From positions 1 through 64,000 of the forward strand of contig JADLBR010000010.1 of NCBI GenBank assembly GCA_020847615.1: a stretch of 64,000 nt of DNA, in the 5' to 3' direction. Positions 50,573-60,369 of this stretch are shown here, one piece after another. Numbering within the stretch: the stretch's first letter is position 1; each line of letters starts with the position of its first letter. Under the pieces are notes generated by a model, which did not search any database, had not been told where the DNA came from, and was given only the letters and a program-made list of their open reading frames with translations. A program made the position numbers and the translations under genes. This DNA comes from Verrucomicrobiia bacterium. GTDB lineage: Bacteria; Verrucomicrobiota; Verrucomicrobiia; JADLBR01.

Positions 50573-52567
50573 CTATTCCAGACCCGTCATCCTCAGCTCC
50601 CTGAGAGTCCTGCCGCCGAGCGGCACGTCGGGGTGAAGGCCCATGGTGCGTTTGTTGTCGCCGCTTCCGGAGCCCGGATCGCGGAACACGGCCTGCCAGT
50701 TGATCGCGAACTCCGGAAAATCCTCCCTCATCTGCGCGGCGCGTTTCCAGTTGGCCATCACCCTGGCCCTCGCGTCGGCATCGTGTCCTTTGCCGGCCTC
50801 CAGTTTCTGCATCCGCGCGCGAGTATCCACGACGAGTTCGGCAAAATCGAGGCCGCACTGGACGAACCGCAAGCGGCGGCGGTATTTCCCCTCGGCGACC
50901 CCGAGCTTCGCGCTCGCCGCATCGAGATGAGACCGCGCTCGCGCGAACAACTCGGGGGTGTATTTCTTCGGCAGGTCGAAGGCGCGGTGACGGCTGGGTT
51001 CCTCGGCCACGAACTCCATGCGCGCGCGCTCCAGCAGTTGCCAATAGGCCTTCACGTCCCCGGACGCGGGACCGAAACCGCGCCGATAGTAATCGTCCAT
51101 GACCGCCCCCACATCCGTCCGCCGATCCCACGCCAGGTGCGCCAGCGCGTAGTAGTGCGGCCCCTGCGTGGCCCAGTGCAGCCAGAACAGATCAAAATAC
51201 AGCCCCAGGCAATGCGTGTCGGCGGCAAAACGAAAATCCTCGCCCGCCTGGGCCATCGCCACATCCGGCATCCCCCAGCCCAGCCCCGCGGGGCTGCCGA
51301 GGTTGGGACGCCACATGAGATGCTTCGCCACCTTCGCCCAGCCCGCGTGCTGCCGCATCGCAACCTGGCGCTCCGACGGCGAACGCATGTGGAAATTCGC
51401 CACGCTCGAGATGATCACGTTGTCGTCCGGCACGATGCCGATCGGGGGATTGCGGGCCAGGCCATACGCGTTGAGCTGAACGAAGAGCTCGCGATCCGGG
51501 AAGCGCTCCTTCAGCAGACGCGCCAGGGTGTTGGCAAAGCGCACGTCCCGATCCGTCTGCGACACGCCCTGGAACTTCACCCCGCCGCCGAAGCCCCACT
51601 CCACCTTCTCGCCTTCCGGGTGATCCCAGGCGAGGCAGTTCGCGCAAGTGCAGTGGCCGCTGGTGTAGCCGTCGTTCGGGGAGACATTGATGACGCGCAG
51701 CAGCGGATCGGTGCGAACTCTCGCCGAGGCGTCCTCCAGCCATTGCTGCCCGACTTTGGGATTCGAGGCGCACAGCTTGGTGTTGCTGGCGTCGGGAACG
51801 GTGGCCTTGCGGGTGCCATCGGGCGCGGCCGCGAAGTATTCGGGGTGGTCCTTGCCGTATTTCTCCCACCAGTCGCCGAAGCCGTGCCCGCCGCTCATGT
51901 CCATGGAGTCGAGCTGGACCCGATGGAACCTCGCCCAGAGTTCCTCGCCGCTCTCCCTGTTGTCACCCAGCGAGGCCTTCACCAGCATCCCGCCCCTGGA
52001 GCGAATCTGGGGATGATAGCGCCATTCCATCGGCGCGATGGCGATGCGCTCCCGCGGGACGACATCCTCCTCGCCAGGCCACAACCAGCGCACGCCGAGC
52101 TGGTCCCGGATGAAGGAATACACCGCGTTCGCCGTCCCGTACTCCTGCTGGATGCCGGTCTTCATCGCCAGGCGCCCCTTCACCTCCATGTGGGCCGGAT
52201 TCCACCGGTCGCGCCCCGCGATGACTAGATGCCCTTCGTTCGCCGCGATCAGCGTCTCCTCGGGATGCTGGAAATCAAAGTCCGTGGCCGGGAAGAGCTC
52301 CATCACCGCCGGCTGCACGCCAACCCAGATGGCCCGCTCCGGCAACGGACTCGGTTCGCCATCGATGACGCTCGGCCGCCGCCCGCCGATCTTCTCGATG
52401 TACTCCGCCAGCGTCACCGCCGCATCTCGGGTCCGCGGCGGCGCGCCCTCGAAGACGACGATGGGCGCCGGCGCCGCGTCTTTCGAAACAAGGACAAAGT
52501 CCTCCGCGTCCAGCGCGAACGGCGGCGCCGTCAGCAGGGCGGCGGCTATGGCTACTGCGCGTCTCAT
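50573..52567 (-). CDS. Secreted DUF4838 protein (alpha-glucuronidase-like), copy 1
   Basis: Protein of 664 residues with a signal peptide. Residues 30-165 resemble the N-terminal domain shared by GH67/GH20-type enzymes (AAVTLAEYIEKIGGRRPSV, TANAVYSFIRDQLGVRWLWPGEED). Residues 200-500 form the DUF4838 TIM-barrel, with VSPNDGYTSGHCTCANC as its C-x-C-x-x-C hallmark, and FWLHWATQGPHYY. The family is predicted to act on glucuronic acid-containing glycans, not proven. It lies 18 bases from the GH127 operon and may be its first gene. Confidence 0.85.
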   Translation of the reverse strand: MRRAVAIAAALLTAPPFALDAEDFVLVSKDAAPAPIVVFEGAPPRTRDAAVTLAEYIEKIGGRRPSVIDGEPSPLPERAIWVGVQPAVMELFPATDFDFQHPEETLIAANEGHLVIAGRDRWNPAHMEVKGRLAMKTGIQQEYGTANAVYSFIRDQLGVRWLWPGEEDVVPRERIAIAPMEWRYHPQIRSRGGMLVKASLGDNRESGEELWARFHRVQLDSMDMSGGHGFGDWWEKYGKDHPEYFAAAPDGTRKATVPDASNTKLCASNPKVGQQWLEDASARVRTDPLLRVINVSPNDGYTSGHCTCANCLAWDHPEGEKVEWGFGGGVKFQGVSQTDRDVRFANTLARLLKERFPDRELFVQLNAYGLARNPPIGIVPDDNVIISSVANFHMRSPSERQVAMRQHAGWAKVAKHLMWRPNLGSPAGLGWGMPDVAMAQAGEDFRFAADTHCLGLYFDLFWLHWATQGPHYYALAHLAWDRRTDVGAVMDDYYRRGFGPASGDVKAYWQLLERARMEFVAEEPSRHRAFDLPKKYTPELFARARSHLDAASAKLGVAEGKYRRRLRFVQCGLDFAELVVDTRARMQKLEAGKGHDADARARVMANWKRAAQMREDFPEFAINWQAVFRDPGSGSGDNKRTMGLHPDVPLGGRTLRELRMTGLE

Positions 52568-52698
52568 GACCGCGAGGGCATCGGTGGTCTCGGAATCTAT
52601 GGAATCATCCTACCCCGGTCACCGCCCAGGCTCAACACTCGCGCCGACCCAATCCGCGATACCGTCGATGGATTCGTCGGAAACGCCGCTGGCGATGG

Positions 52699-54780
52699 TC
52701 ATGGCGGGAGTTTCTTCGGATCCACCTGGGGCACCATGCCTTTCACTCGACGCTCGATCATGGCTCTCGTTTCCTTGAGATCGAAGATCTCCTCGGGCGC
52801 GTACCAATCCGCGAAGCGGCCTGAGCAGGCAGAGGCCAGTGCCGCCTCCATGGCGATTGCGGCGGACTCTGCCTCCTTCATCCATCGTCGGTATGCCTCC
52901 GGCCTTCCCGTCACCTTGGAAGCTTCGCCCGCCGCCACGGCGCAGCGGCAGGCGGCGGCCATGAACGCGGCCTGCATCCGCAGACTCCGATCGAAGAAGG
53001 CCCGGCCTTCCGCCGGGAGCCGCGGCGAGAGCGCGGCGCAGCGGTCGGCGACCCGCTGAAATCGGTCGGCGGCGGCGCCGCAACCGGCAATCACCGCATC
53101 GGTCTTCGTCGCCGCGCCACCGTCGGAGGGATCGATCCTGTAGTATCCGACGTCACGATCATCCAGCACCGGCCGACCATCCACGTGACCATCCACGGCG
53201 CGCATCAGTTCCCGAGCGGCCCGCGCCACGCGCAAATCCTGGAAGATGTACTGGCGCGGAAAGTCGGGCAGATCGGGCTTTCGTTGCTGCCAATAGGCGT
53301 CGTAGTAGTCGCGAAACAGTGCCGCGACCTCCGGCGCTGCCGGCCCGCCCCAGTGGCGGCGGCAAAACTCCTCCAGGAATTGATCCGAATCGTAATTGTC
53401 GAAATCCCACATCATCCGGGCATGGGCGGCCAGGGTGAGAGGGAATTCGCGCGTGTTGCCGGAGTTGATGATCGAGAACACCAGATTCGGCGCCGCCTTC
53501 CGCACCATCCGGAAGTTCCGCTCCATCTTCCACGGCCCCTCGCCGTCGGCGAGGTGGGACCCGGTTTCCGTGAACTGGGCGTTGAAATAGTAACCCACCG
53601 GTCCGCCGGGCGCCGCGCGGTATTGAAGTATGTCCGGGGCGGGAAAATGATCCCTTCGGGCATTGACGAAGTTCCAGATCAACGTCGGCTCCCGCGGCGG
53701 CTGGAGCAAGCCCGCCGCCACGTAATCCGAGCATTCGTCGTACATCACCGTCCGCATGGGCGGATGCGGTTCGCCGGTCACGCGCCCGAGCAGCGCCACC
53801 TGCCTGCGCAGCATCTCCCCCACGACATGCGCCCGCCCGGCGTCGTCGGCGGGCGCGTCGGAGAACGTCTTGTAGAAGCCCTTGTCCCCGTCGCCCCGGA
53901 ATCCGATCATCCAGACCATTTCGAGCTTCTCGCGCAGCGCCAGCCGGATGTGCGCCTCCCAGAATTCCTCCAACCGGGAAACATCGGACAGCTTCGGGGC
54001 GGGCGGCGGGACCTTGCCGCGCGAGGCCCAGAACTTCTCCCAGTTCCGCAACGAGGCGCCGAACGGCGCCATGTGCGTGGTCGTCAGGGCGAGCCCCCGG
54101 TCGCGGGGTATTCGCACCTTGCGCATGCCATTCTCGCTGAACTCCCCGATGTCGATCAGGTTCAACTTCAGGCGCAGCATCGTCTCCACCAGCAGGTTCC
54201 AGCGCCTCTCGTAGTCCTTCTGGATCCACGGGCTCTGGAGATCCTGGTCGTTGGGGAACCACGCCCGCCATGCCACCTGCGGCGATGCCCAGCGCAGGCA
54301 AGTGTCGCGCCACACCTCGATTTCGGGGCGCCGCTTTGGTGCCCACTCCGCCCAAAACCACCAGGGCGGCACATCAAGAAACTGGTCGCTGAAACTGTAG
54401 ATCGCATAGATCGCCCCGCGCGCGTCGGCCCCCTGAAGCACGACCCGGTTCCCGCGCAGGAAGATCGCGTGGGCCTCGGTTCCCCGCAACGAGGCATCGC
54501 GCAAGGCCGCCGTGGCGCCCCCACCGCACGTCACCACGATCGCCGGGAGATTCTCGTCGCCGGGCACCTGATCCCATTGCGGGGACTCTGCGCCAAGCAC
54601 GCTATCGAGATCGCGGCGCAGATCCTCCACCGCACGGAGCACCGGCCCGGGCTCGGACGCGTCAACGATCACCGGCACGCCCGGCCGCAGGCGCAGCGGC
54701 TCGGCATGCAGCGCCACCGAAAGCAAACACATCCACGGCGCGGCCAAATGGGCGACCGCCGCGACCTTCACCGTCTTCAT
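52699..54780 (-). CDS. Secreted GH115-like alpha-glucuronidase
   Basis: Protein of 693 residues with a signal peptide. Domain order fits GH115: an N-terminal domain with RGTEAHAIFLRGNRVVLQGADARGAIYAIYSFSDQFLDVPPWWFWAEW, a TIM-barrel (190-470), then helical C-terminal parts. The segment FSIINSGNTREFPLTLAAHARMMWDFDNYDSDQFLEEFCRRHWG is typical of the family. GH115 enzymes remove methylglucuronic acid or glucuronic acid from xylan and related chains. It sits between the two DUF4838 genes. Confidence 0.75.
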   Translation of the reverse strand: MKTVKVAAVAHLAAPWMCLLSVALHAEPLRLRPGVPVIVDASEPGPVLRAVEDLRRDLDSVLGAESPQWDQVPGDENLPAIVVTCGGGATAALRDASLRGTEAHAIFLRGNRVVLQGADARGAIYAIYSFSDQFLDVPPWWFWAEWAPKRRPEIEVWRDTCLRWASPQVAWRAWFPNDQDLQSPWIQKDYERRWNLLVETMLRLKLNLIDIGEFSENGMRKVRIPRDRGLALTTTHMAPFGASLRNWEKFWASRGKVPPPAPKLSDVSRLEEFWEAHIRLALREKLEMVWMIGFRGDGDKGFYKTFSDAPADDAGRAHVVGEMLRRQVALLGRVTGEPHPPMRTVMYDECSDYVAAGLLQPPREPTLIWNFVNARRDHFPAPDILQYRAAPGGPVGYYFNAQFTETGSHLADGEGPWKMERNFRMVRKAAPNLVFSIINSGNTREFPLTLAAHARMMWDFDNYDSDQFLEEFCRRHWGGPAAPEVAALFRDYYDAYWQQRKPDLPDFPRQYIFQDLRVARAARELMRAVDGHVDGRPVLDDRDVGYYRIDPSDGGAATKTDAVIAGCGAAADRFQRVADRCAALSPRLPAEGRAFFDRSLRMQAAFMAAACRCAVAAGEASKVTGRPEAYRRWMKEAESAAIAMEAALASACSGRFADWYAPEEIFDLKETRAMIERRVKGMVPQVDPKKLPP

Positions 54781-54976
54781 CGATCGTCAAAAACTGGACG
54801 CGGGTCGCGGTGGCGGCAAGCGCCCAATTCATGTTCCACTTCCCAGGGCGCAGCGGCCGCTTCCACGGCCGTGGTTTACCGCCTCTCGCCCCCAGCGGGC
54901 GCGGTGATTCCTGCGCCATCAGGGCGAGGCCGCCGAGAACGCCCAATACGCAAATAGACATGCGGGTTGTTTTCAT
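54662..54976 (-). pseudogene. Signal-peptide remnant or truncated secreted-protein gene
   Basis: ATG 54976 starts MKTTRMSICVLGVLGGLALMAQ, a convincing signal peptide, then RGGKPRPWKRPLRPGKWNMNWALA. The frame runs on to overlap the GH115 gene by 119 bases without any recognisable domain. The overlap region is read out of frame. It looks like the 5' end of a former secreted protein rather than a working gene, though a short peptide is possible. Confidence 0.35.
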
Positions 54977-55150
54977 GGGTTCGTCCCGATTCCCGTCTGG
55001 CAGCGGCGGAGCCGGGAAGGGCCATCGCCGACGAGGGTGTAATAGACAAGCGACTCGCGGTCGCCGAGGTCGCTTTCGGGATCGAGGCGGCGGGCGGCTC
55101 GGCCCGGCCGCCCGGGCGGTCACGCGGAGGTCTCCCGAATGCTGGGGGAG

Positions 55151-55918
55151 CTACGGTCCCCGCCCCGAGGCGACCCAGCGGATGACGCACTCCACCAACT
55201 TCTCCATCCCTACGGTCTGCTCGGGATGTGGGCTGGAGATAAACACACGGCCCCTGCCGTAGCGGCCACAGGCCATGGCGGGGCTCCCCAACATCGCCCC
55301 GACCGGCGACCCATTCTCCGCCAACTCAGAACGGAAAACCGCCAGCGGCTCGAAGTCAGGGATGTCCACTCGCCCGAGACCAACGATGATCGGCCCATTG
55401 GCATAGCGGATCTCGCGCTCGCCCGGGGCCAAACCCGTGATGGAGCTGGCCGATGGCGTCACCTCGATCTTCACAGTGCCCTTGCCCCGTCGCCACTTGG
55501 GCGACACGGTCTTCGCGTCCAGCACCCCCACGCCCCAAGAGAATCCCGCGCACGCCAGATACGCGCCCGCGCAAATCCCCACGTAGCCCCCGCCCTCGCG
55601 CACGAATCGCCGGACCTCCTCGCGCCCCACTTCTCCGATCGCCTCGGCCTGCCTGCTGCCGCTGCCGCCCGTGAACACGACCACCCCATGGCCTTCCAAG
55701 GCGTTTGGCTTGAAATCACCCGCCGCAAAACTCGTCACCTCGATATCCCTCGCCCCTCCCAAGAGTTCCATCACGCGCGGAACGCCCTTGCCCGACGACC
55801 CCTCGTCATCGTAGAGGGCCACTCGAATCGCCTGATTGGTCGCGGCCCCCACATCGCCCGCGAGGATCCATCCCATGATCGCCACGGCCCACGCCACGCG
55901 CCGCATCCCAGCTATCAT
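55151..55918 (-). CDS. Secreted BPL_N / glutamine-amidotransferase-like protein
   Basis: Protein of 255 residues from ATG 55918 with a signal segment (residues 1-28). VALYDDEGSSGKGVPRVMELL, VVVFTGGSGSRQAEAIGEVG and GGGYVGICAGAYLAC form the class-I amidotransferase-like fold of the biotin-protein-ligase N-terminal family; the nucleophile-position cysteine is in GICAGAY. C-terminal CGRYGRGRVFISSPHPEQT supplies the matching histidine. Exported members are common in PVC bacteria with no known substrate. Confidence 0.8.
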   Translation of the reverse strand: MIAGMRRVAWAVAIMGWILAGDVGAATNQAIRVALYDDEGSSGKGVPRVMELLGGARDIEVTSFAAGDFKPNALEGHGVVVFTGGSGSRQAEAIGEVGREEVRRFVREGGGYVGICAGAYLACAGFSWGVGVLDAKTVSPKWRRGKGTVKIEVTPSASSITGLAPGEREIRYANGPIIVGLGRVDIPDFEPLAVFRSELAENGSPVGAMLGSPAMACGRYGRGRVFISSPHPEQTVGMEKLVECVIRWVASGRGP

Positions 55919-56063
55919 TGGCCCACTATATGCGCGCCCCGGACAATTGCACGCGCGACAGAGGGGCCCAGGTTCTCTGATCCGCCCATGGGGCCCGAGA
56001 TCGGCGCTGTGACACATCGCGCTCTCTTGACCCCCGCGGGCGATGCCACATAGCCTAGCAGGC

Positions 56064-58484
56064 ATGCGGCGCGCCAGCCTCCGCGCGGTCAACGCGACCC
56101 TCCTGCTAATCGCGTGCTCGACCCTCATCGCACCCGCGGGCATCCCAGACGGCGCGACCCTCAAGGCCGTGCTGACAGCGGACCCCGGCAATGACAACCT
56201 GCTCCGCGACGACGGCTGGCGCCCCTTTGAACTCGGCTTTGAACGGCGGGATGGCGTGATCGTCTGCGACAATGGCGGCGACGCGAAGGCGCGGCGCGGG
56301 GCGTCGCAGACTGTCGTGCTGGATCAGGCGAGACCCGAACCCATCGTGGCCTCCGCCTGGAGCCGCGCCGAGAATGTCGGCGGGGGCAGCGACAACGACT
56401 ATTCCCTGTACCTCGACATCAAGTATGCCGACGGCACGCCGCTGTATGGCCAGACGGGCAACTTCCGCACCGGCACGCACGACTGGTCGAAGGCCGAGGT
56501 CCTGATCATTCCCGAGAAACCCATCAAGCAGGTCTCGCTCTACCTGCTGCTGCGCGGACATACGGGCCGCGCTCTTTTCAAGGATCCCGCGCTTCGGGCC
56601 ATCCGCGCGCCCGAGGACGCGGCCGTGTTCGATGGCGTCCCCGTCCTTCCGAAGGCGCCCCCCACGGAGGGTTTCCAGGTCCGCGATGTGGCCGCCGGCT
56701 CGGGATTCGTGGCCATCGGGCGCGAGGCCCTCGGCCTGCGGATCGATGCCCGCCGCGCGGAATCCGATGGCGCGACGTTTGTCGACGCCACGATCTCCGA
56801 CATCACCGGCAAGGACCGCGCAATCTCGCTGATCTACGCGTTGCCGGTGCCGGCCGGCGAGGTGCGCTGGCTCGAGGATCCGCGCCGGCAAGAGACCGCG
56901 CTCCATCCCAGGGAATATGTCTCTGCCAGTCGCCAGCGCGCGGGGGCCAACGGACGCCTCTCGCGTTACCCGTTCGCCGCGCTCGAGGTGACCGGCAACG
57001 GCATGGCCATCGGCATCGACATGGGCCACCCCGCATTCTTCCGTGCCGGCCTGAACATGGGAACCCGCGAGCTGTTTCTCGCGTTCGACCTCGGGCTCGC
57101 CCCCGAAAAATCGTCGGCTCATGTCCGTTTCTGCATCTTCAAATTTGATCGCGCGTGGGGATTCCGTGCCGCGCTGGCCCGCTATCATGCCCTGTTCCCG
57201 GATCACTTCCGGTGCCGCACCCCGCGACAGGGCAACTGGATGCCATTTGCCAAGATCAGCGCCCTGCCGAACCCCGAGGACTTCGGCTTCGCCTTCAAGG
57301 AGGGCAACGACGAGACGAAATGGGACGACGCGCACGGCATCCTGACCTTCCGCTACACCGAGCCGATGACCTGGTGGATGAAGATGCCCAAGGACATGCC
57401 CCGGACCATCGACGCCGCGGAGGCGGAGGCGAGGCGCCTCGCCGGTGCGGGCGACCGGCGAGCGGCGGCATTCGCCGCCAGCGCGATGCACGACGCGTCG
57501 GGCCGGCCCTGCGCCGAACTTCGCGATACGCCCTGGTGCGACGGCGCCGTTTGGAGCATGAACTCCATTCCGGGCATCCCCGGCGAGCACACCGATTTCA
57601 AGTTGAAGTGGAACCCCGCGCTCCGCGACAGTCTCTACGGCCCAGATCGCAAGGGCGACCTCGACGGCGAATACGTGGACTCCAGCGAGGGCTACGTCAC
57701 CGCACCGCTGGATTTCCGCCGCGAGCATTTCGCCGCCGCCGACACCCCCCTCACCTTCGCCACCGACTCTCGCCAACCCGCAATATTCCGGGGCCTGGTC
57801 GCATTCGAGTACGTCCGCGCCATCGCCCGCGACATCCATGCCATCGGCGGGCTCATGATGGCCAACAGCACGCCCCACGGCCTGTGCTGGCTGGCCCCCA
57901 TGCTCGATGTCCTTGGCACCGAGACCGACTGGAACCGCGGCGGCACATGGCGCCCCATGGGCGACGCCGAACTCCTCTACCGCCGCGCCCTCTGTGGACC
58001 CAAGCCCTATTGCTTCCTGATGAACACCGGGTTTGAGAAGTTCACGCCCGATCTGGTCGAGCGCTACATGCGGCGCGCGCTCGCCTATGGCATGTTCCCG
58101 GGATTCTTCAGCGCGGACGCCTCCACCGGCCATTATTTCAAGCGGCCCGAGCTCTACGAGCGCGACCGCTCGCTGTTTAAGAGGTACGTGCCGCTCTGTC
58201 GCCTGGTGGCAGAGGCGGGCTGGCAGCCGGTCACCCGCGCCCGCTCCAGTGATCCCAGGGTATACGTCGAGCGCTTTGGCGAGCGCCACCTCACGGTATT
58301 CAACGACAGCCCCGAAACCCGCACCGCCACGATCACCCTCGAGGGCGAGATCCCCGCCAGCGGACGCGACCTCGTCTCTGGCGCCAGGATCGCATGGCGG
58401 GAAGCGTCCACCACCCTCACCCTCGATGCGGAGACCGTCGCGGTCATCGAATGGGCGCCACAGCCCGAAAACACGAACCCATGA
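56064..58484 (+). CDS. Large secreted protein of unknown family, probable glycan-active
   Basis: Protein of 806 residues from ATG 56064 with a signal peptide. Residues 40-190 look like a carbohydrate-binding beta-sandwich (FELGFERRDGVIVCDNGGDA, DYSLYLDIKYADGTPLYGQT). Residues 400-720 look like a TIM-barrel (DGEYVDSSEGYV, RGLVAFEYVRAIARDIHAIG, MANSTPHGLCWLAPM). A small beta domain ends it. Acidic residues in DGEYVDS and LGTETDW could be catalytic, but I know no family. It overlaps the DUF4838 gene start by 4 bases (ATGA). Confidence 0.6.
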   Translation: MRRASLRAVNATLLLIACSTLIAPAGIPDGATLKAVLTADPGNDNLLRDDGWRPFELGFERRDGVIVCDNGGDAKARRGASQTVVLDQARPEPIVASAWSRAENVGGGSDNDYSLYLDIKYADGTPLYGQTGNFRTGTHDWSKAEVLIIPEKPIKQVSLYLLLRGHTGRALFKDPALRAIRAPEDAAVFDGVPVLPKAPPTEGFQVRDVAAGSGFVAIGREALGLRIDARRAESDGATFVDATISDITGKDRAISLIYALPVPAGEVRWLEDPRRQETALHPREYVSASRQRAGANGRLSRYPFAALEVTGNGMAIGIDMGHPAFFRAGLNMGTRELFLAFDLGLAPEKSSAHVRFCIFKFDRAWGFRAALARYHALFPDHFRCRTPRQGNWMPFAKISALPNPEDFGFAFKEGNDETKWDDAHGILTFRYTEPMTWWMKMPKDMPRTIDAAEAEARRLAGAGDRRAAAFAASAMHDASGRPCAELRDTPWCDGAVWSMNSIPGIPGEHTDFKLKWNPALRDSLYGPDRKGDLDGEYVDSSEGYVTAPLDFRREHFAAADTPLTFATDSRQPAIFRGLVAFEYVRAIARDIHAIGGLMMANSTPHGLCWLAPMLDVLGTETDWNRGGTWRPMGDAELLYRRALCGPKPYCFLMNTGFEKFTPDLVERYMRRALAYGMFPGFFSADASTGHYFKRPELYERDRSLFKRYVPLCRLVAEAGWQPVTRARSSDPRVYVERFGERHLTVFNDSPETRTATITLEGEIPASGRDLVSGARIAWREASTTLTLDAETVAVIEWAPQPENTNP

Positions 58485-60358
58485 TTGCAGCGCCACTCCC
58501 GACGGCACTGGCCGTCGCCGCCGCGTGCGCGACGCTCTCGATGGCGGAGGCCGACCGCGCCGCGCTCCAACTGGCCGACGATGGCCGATCGCCCTATCGG
58601 GTCGTTATCGCTGCCGACGCTCCCCCCTCGACCCGCTACGCGGCCGAGGAACTCGCGCATTTCATCAAGCGGATGACCGGCGCCACAATGCCGATCGTCG
58701 CGGACACCGAGGCGCCCCAAGAGCACGAGATCCTCGTGGGACGATCAGGCCGCCTGAAGGCGCTGGGCGCCGAGATTGATCTCCCAGCCCTCGGCAAGGA
58801 GGGTTACGCGATCCGGACCATCGGCCGGCGGATCGTCATCGCCGGCGGCGAGCCCCGCGGGACCCTGTACGGCGTGTATGGGTTGCTGGAAGACCACCTC
58901 GGTTGCCGCTGGTTCACCCCCGAGATCGACCGCATACCGAGAGCGCCGCGGCTTTCGCTCCCGCAGTTGGACGAGCGGCGCGCGCCAGTTTTCGAGTATC
59001 GCGAGACATACACGTGGGAAAGCTACGACGGCAACTGGATGGCCCGGAATCGCCTCAATGGCGCGGGCGGGCGCGGGCGCCTTCTCGAACGCCAAGGCAT
59101 CCGCCCCCCCATGCCCGAGTTGGATGAGCGGCACGGGGGCGACATCCGCTTCGGGTTTGGGTTCTTCGTGCACACCATCGAGAAGCTGGTGCCGGCCCCG
59201 CGGCACTTCGCCGCACATCCGGAGTACTTCGCGCTCTGGGAGGGAAAACGCGTCCCCGACCAAGTCTGCTGCACACACGAGGACGTCATACGCCTCTGCA
59301 CCGAGGCGATCCTCCGCGGCATGCGCGAGCAACCCGCCGCCACCGTCTTTTCCCTAAGCCAAAACGACAACAAGAAATATTGTCGTTGCGACAGATGCCA
59401 GGCACTGGCCCGCGCGGAGGGGACCCAGATGGCCCAGATCCTGCACCTGGTCAACCGCGTGGCGGAGGCCGTGGAGGAGGAGTTCCCCGAAAAGATCATC
59501 GAGACCCTGGCCTACCAGTGGACCCGAAAGCCGCCCGCGACCATGCGGCCGCGGCGCAACGTCGTGATCCGCCTCTGCGACATCGAGTGCTGCTTCGCCC
59601 ACCCGCTCGCCAGCGGATGCACCGACCGGAACAAGGCCTTCGCGGATGACCTCCGGGCCTGGGCCAAGGTCTGCGACCGGCTGTGGATATGGGACTACAC
59701 CACCAATTACTCTCACTACCTGCTGCCGATGCCCAACAAGCGCCTTCTGGATGACAACATCCGCCTTTTCGCCGCCAACCACGTCACCGGGGTCTTCGAG
59801 CAGGGAACGTATGATACCCCCGACAGCGAGATGGTCGCCCTCAAGGCATACCTCATCGCGAAGTTCCTCTGGGACCCCCGGTATGACGAGGCCCGCGCGA
59901 CGGGCGAGTTCCTCGACGCCTACTACGGCCCGGCCGCCGCGCCGATCGCCCGCTATCTCGACGTCATCCACGAATACGCCCACCGGCATCAGATCCACGT
60001 GGGAATTTTCGCGCCCGCGACGCATCCCCACCTGCCGCCCGCCCTGCTCGCCGAGGCCGCATCCATCTGGGACGAGGCCGAGGCCTGTGCCCGGCACGCG
60101 CCCGACGCACTCGACCGCATCCGCCGCTCCCGCATGAGCATCGACTACGCGATCGTCGAACAGGCCCGCGCGGCTTCGAAAAGCCCAGAGGCCGATCAGT
60201 CCCCGGAACAGCGCGCCCTTGTTGTGCTCGCGCGCGAGCGTTTCGGCCCTTTCATCGCCACGCTGCTCGCCTCGAAACTGACACGCATCCGCGAATGGAA
60301 GAACTTCGACAAGTCGGAGTATCGCGACCAACTGGCCGCGGACCTCGGCATCCGTTGA
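58481..60358 (+). CDS. Secreted DUF4838 protein (alpha-glucuronidase-like), copy 2
   Basis: Protein of 625 residues from ATG 58481 with a signal peptide. The N-terminal GH67/GH20-like domain (STRYAAEELAHFIKRMTGAT, GTLYGVYGLLEDHLGCRWFTPE) is followed by the DUF4838 barrel, with SLSQNDNKKYCRCDRC as the C-x-C-x-x-C hallmark and WIWDYTTNYSHYLLP. It is coupled to the previous gene by an ATGA overlap, so the two products probably work together. It is distinct in sequence from copy 1. Confidence 0.87.
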   Translation: MIAAPLPTALAVAAACATLSMAEADRAALQLADDGRSPYRVVIAADAPPSTRYAAEELAHFIKRMTGATMPIVADTEAPQEHEILVGRSGRLKALGAEIDLPALGKEGYAIRTIGRRIVIAGGEPRGTLYGVYGLLEDHLGCRWFTPEIDRIPRAPRLSLPQLDERRAPVFEYRETYTWESYDGNWMARNRLNGAGGRGRLLERQGIRPPMPELDERHGGDIRFGFGFFVHTIEKLVPAPRHFAAHPEYFALWEGKRVPDQVCCTHEDVIRLCTEAILRGMREQPAATVFSLSQNDNKKYCRCDRCQALARAEGTQMAQILHLVNRVAEAVEEEFPEKIIETLAYQWTRKPPATMRPRRNVVIRLCDIECCFAHPLASGCTDRNKAFADDLRAWAKVCDRLWIWDYTTNYSHYLLPMPNKRLLDDNIRLFAANHVTGVFEQGTYDTPDSEMVALKAYLIAKFLWDPRYDEARATGEFLDAYYGPAAAPIARYLDVIHEYAHRHQIHVGIFAPATHPHLPPALLAEAASIWDEAEACARHAPDALDRIRRSRMSIDYAIVEQARAASKSPEADQSPEQRALVVLARERFGPFIATLLASKLTRIREWKNFDKSEYRDQLAADLGIR

Positions 60359-60369
60359 TTCCAGGCCGT

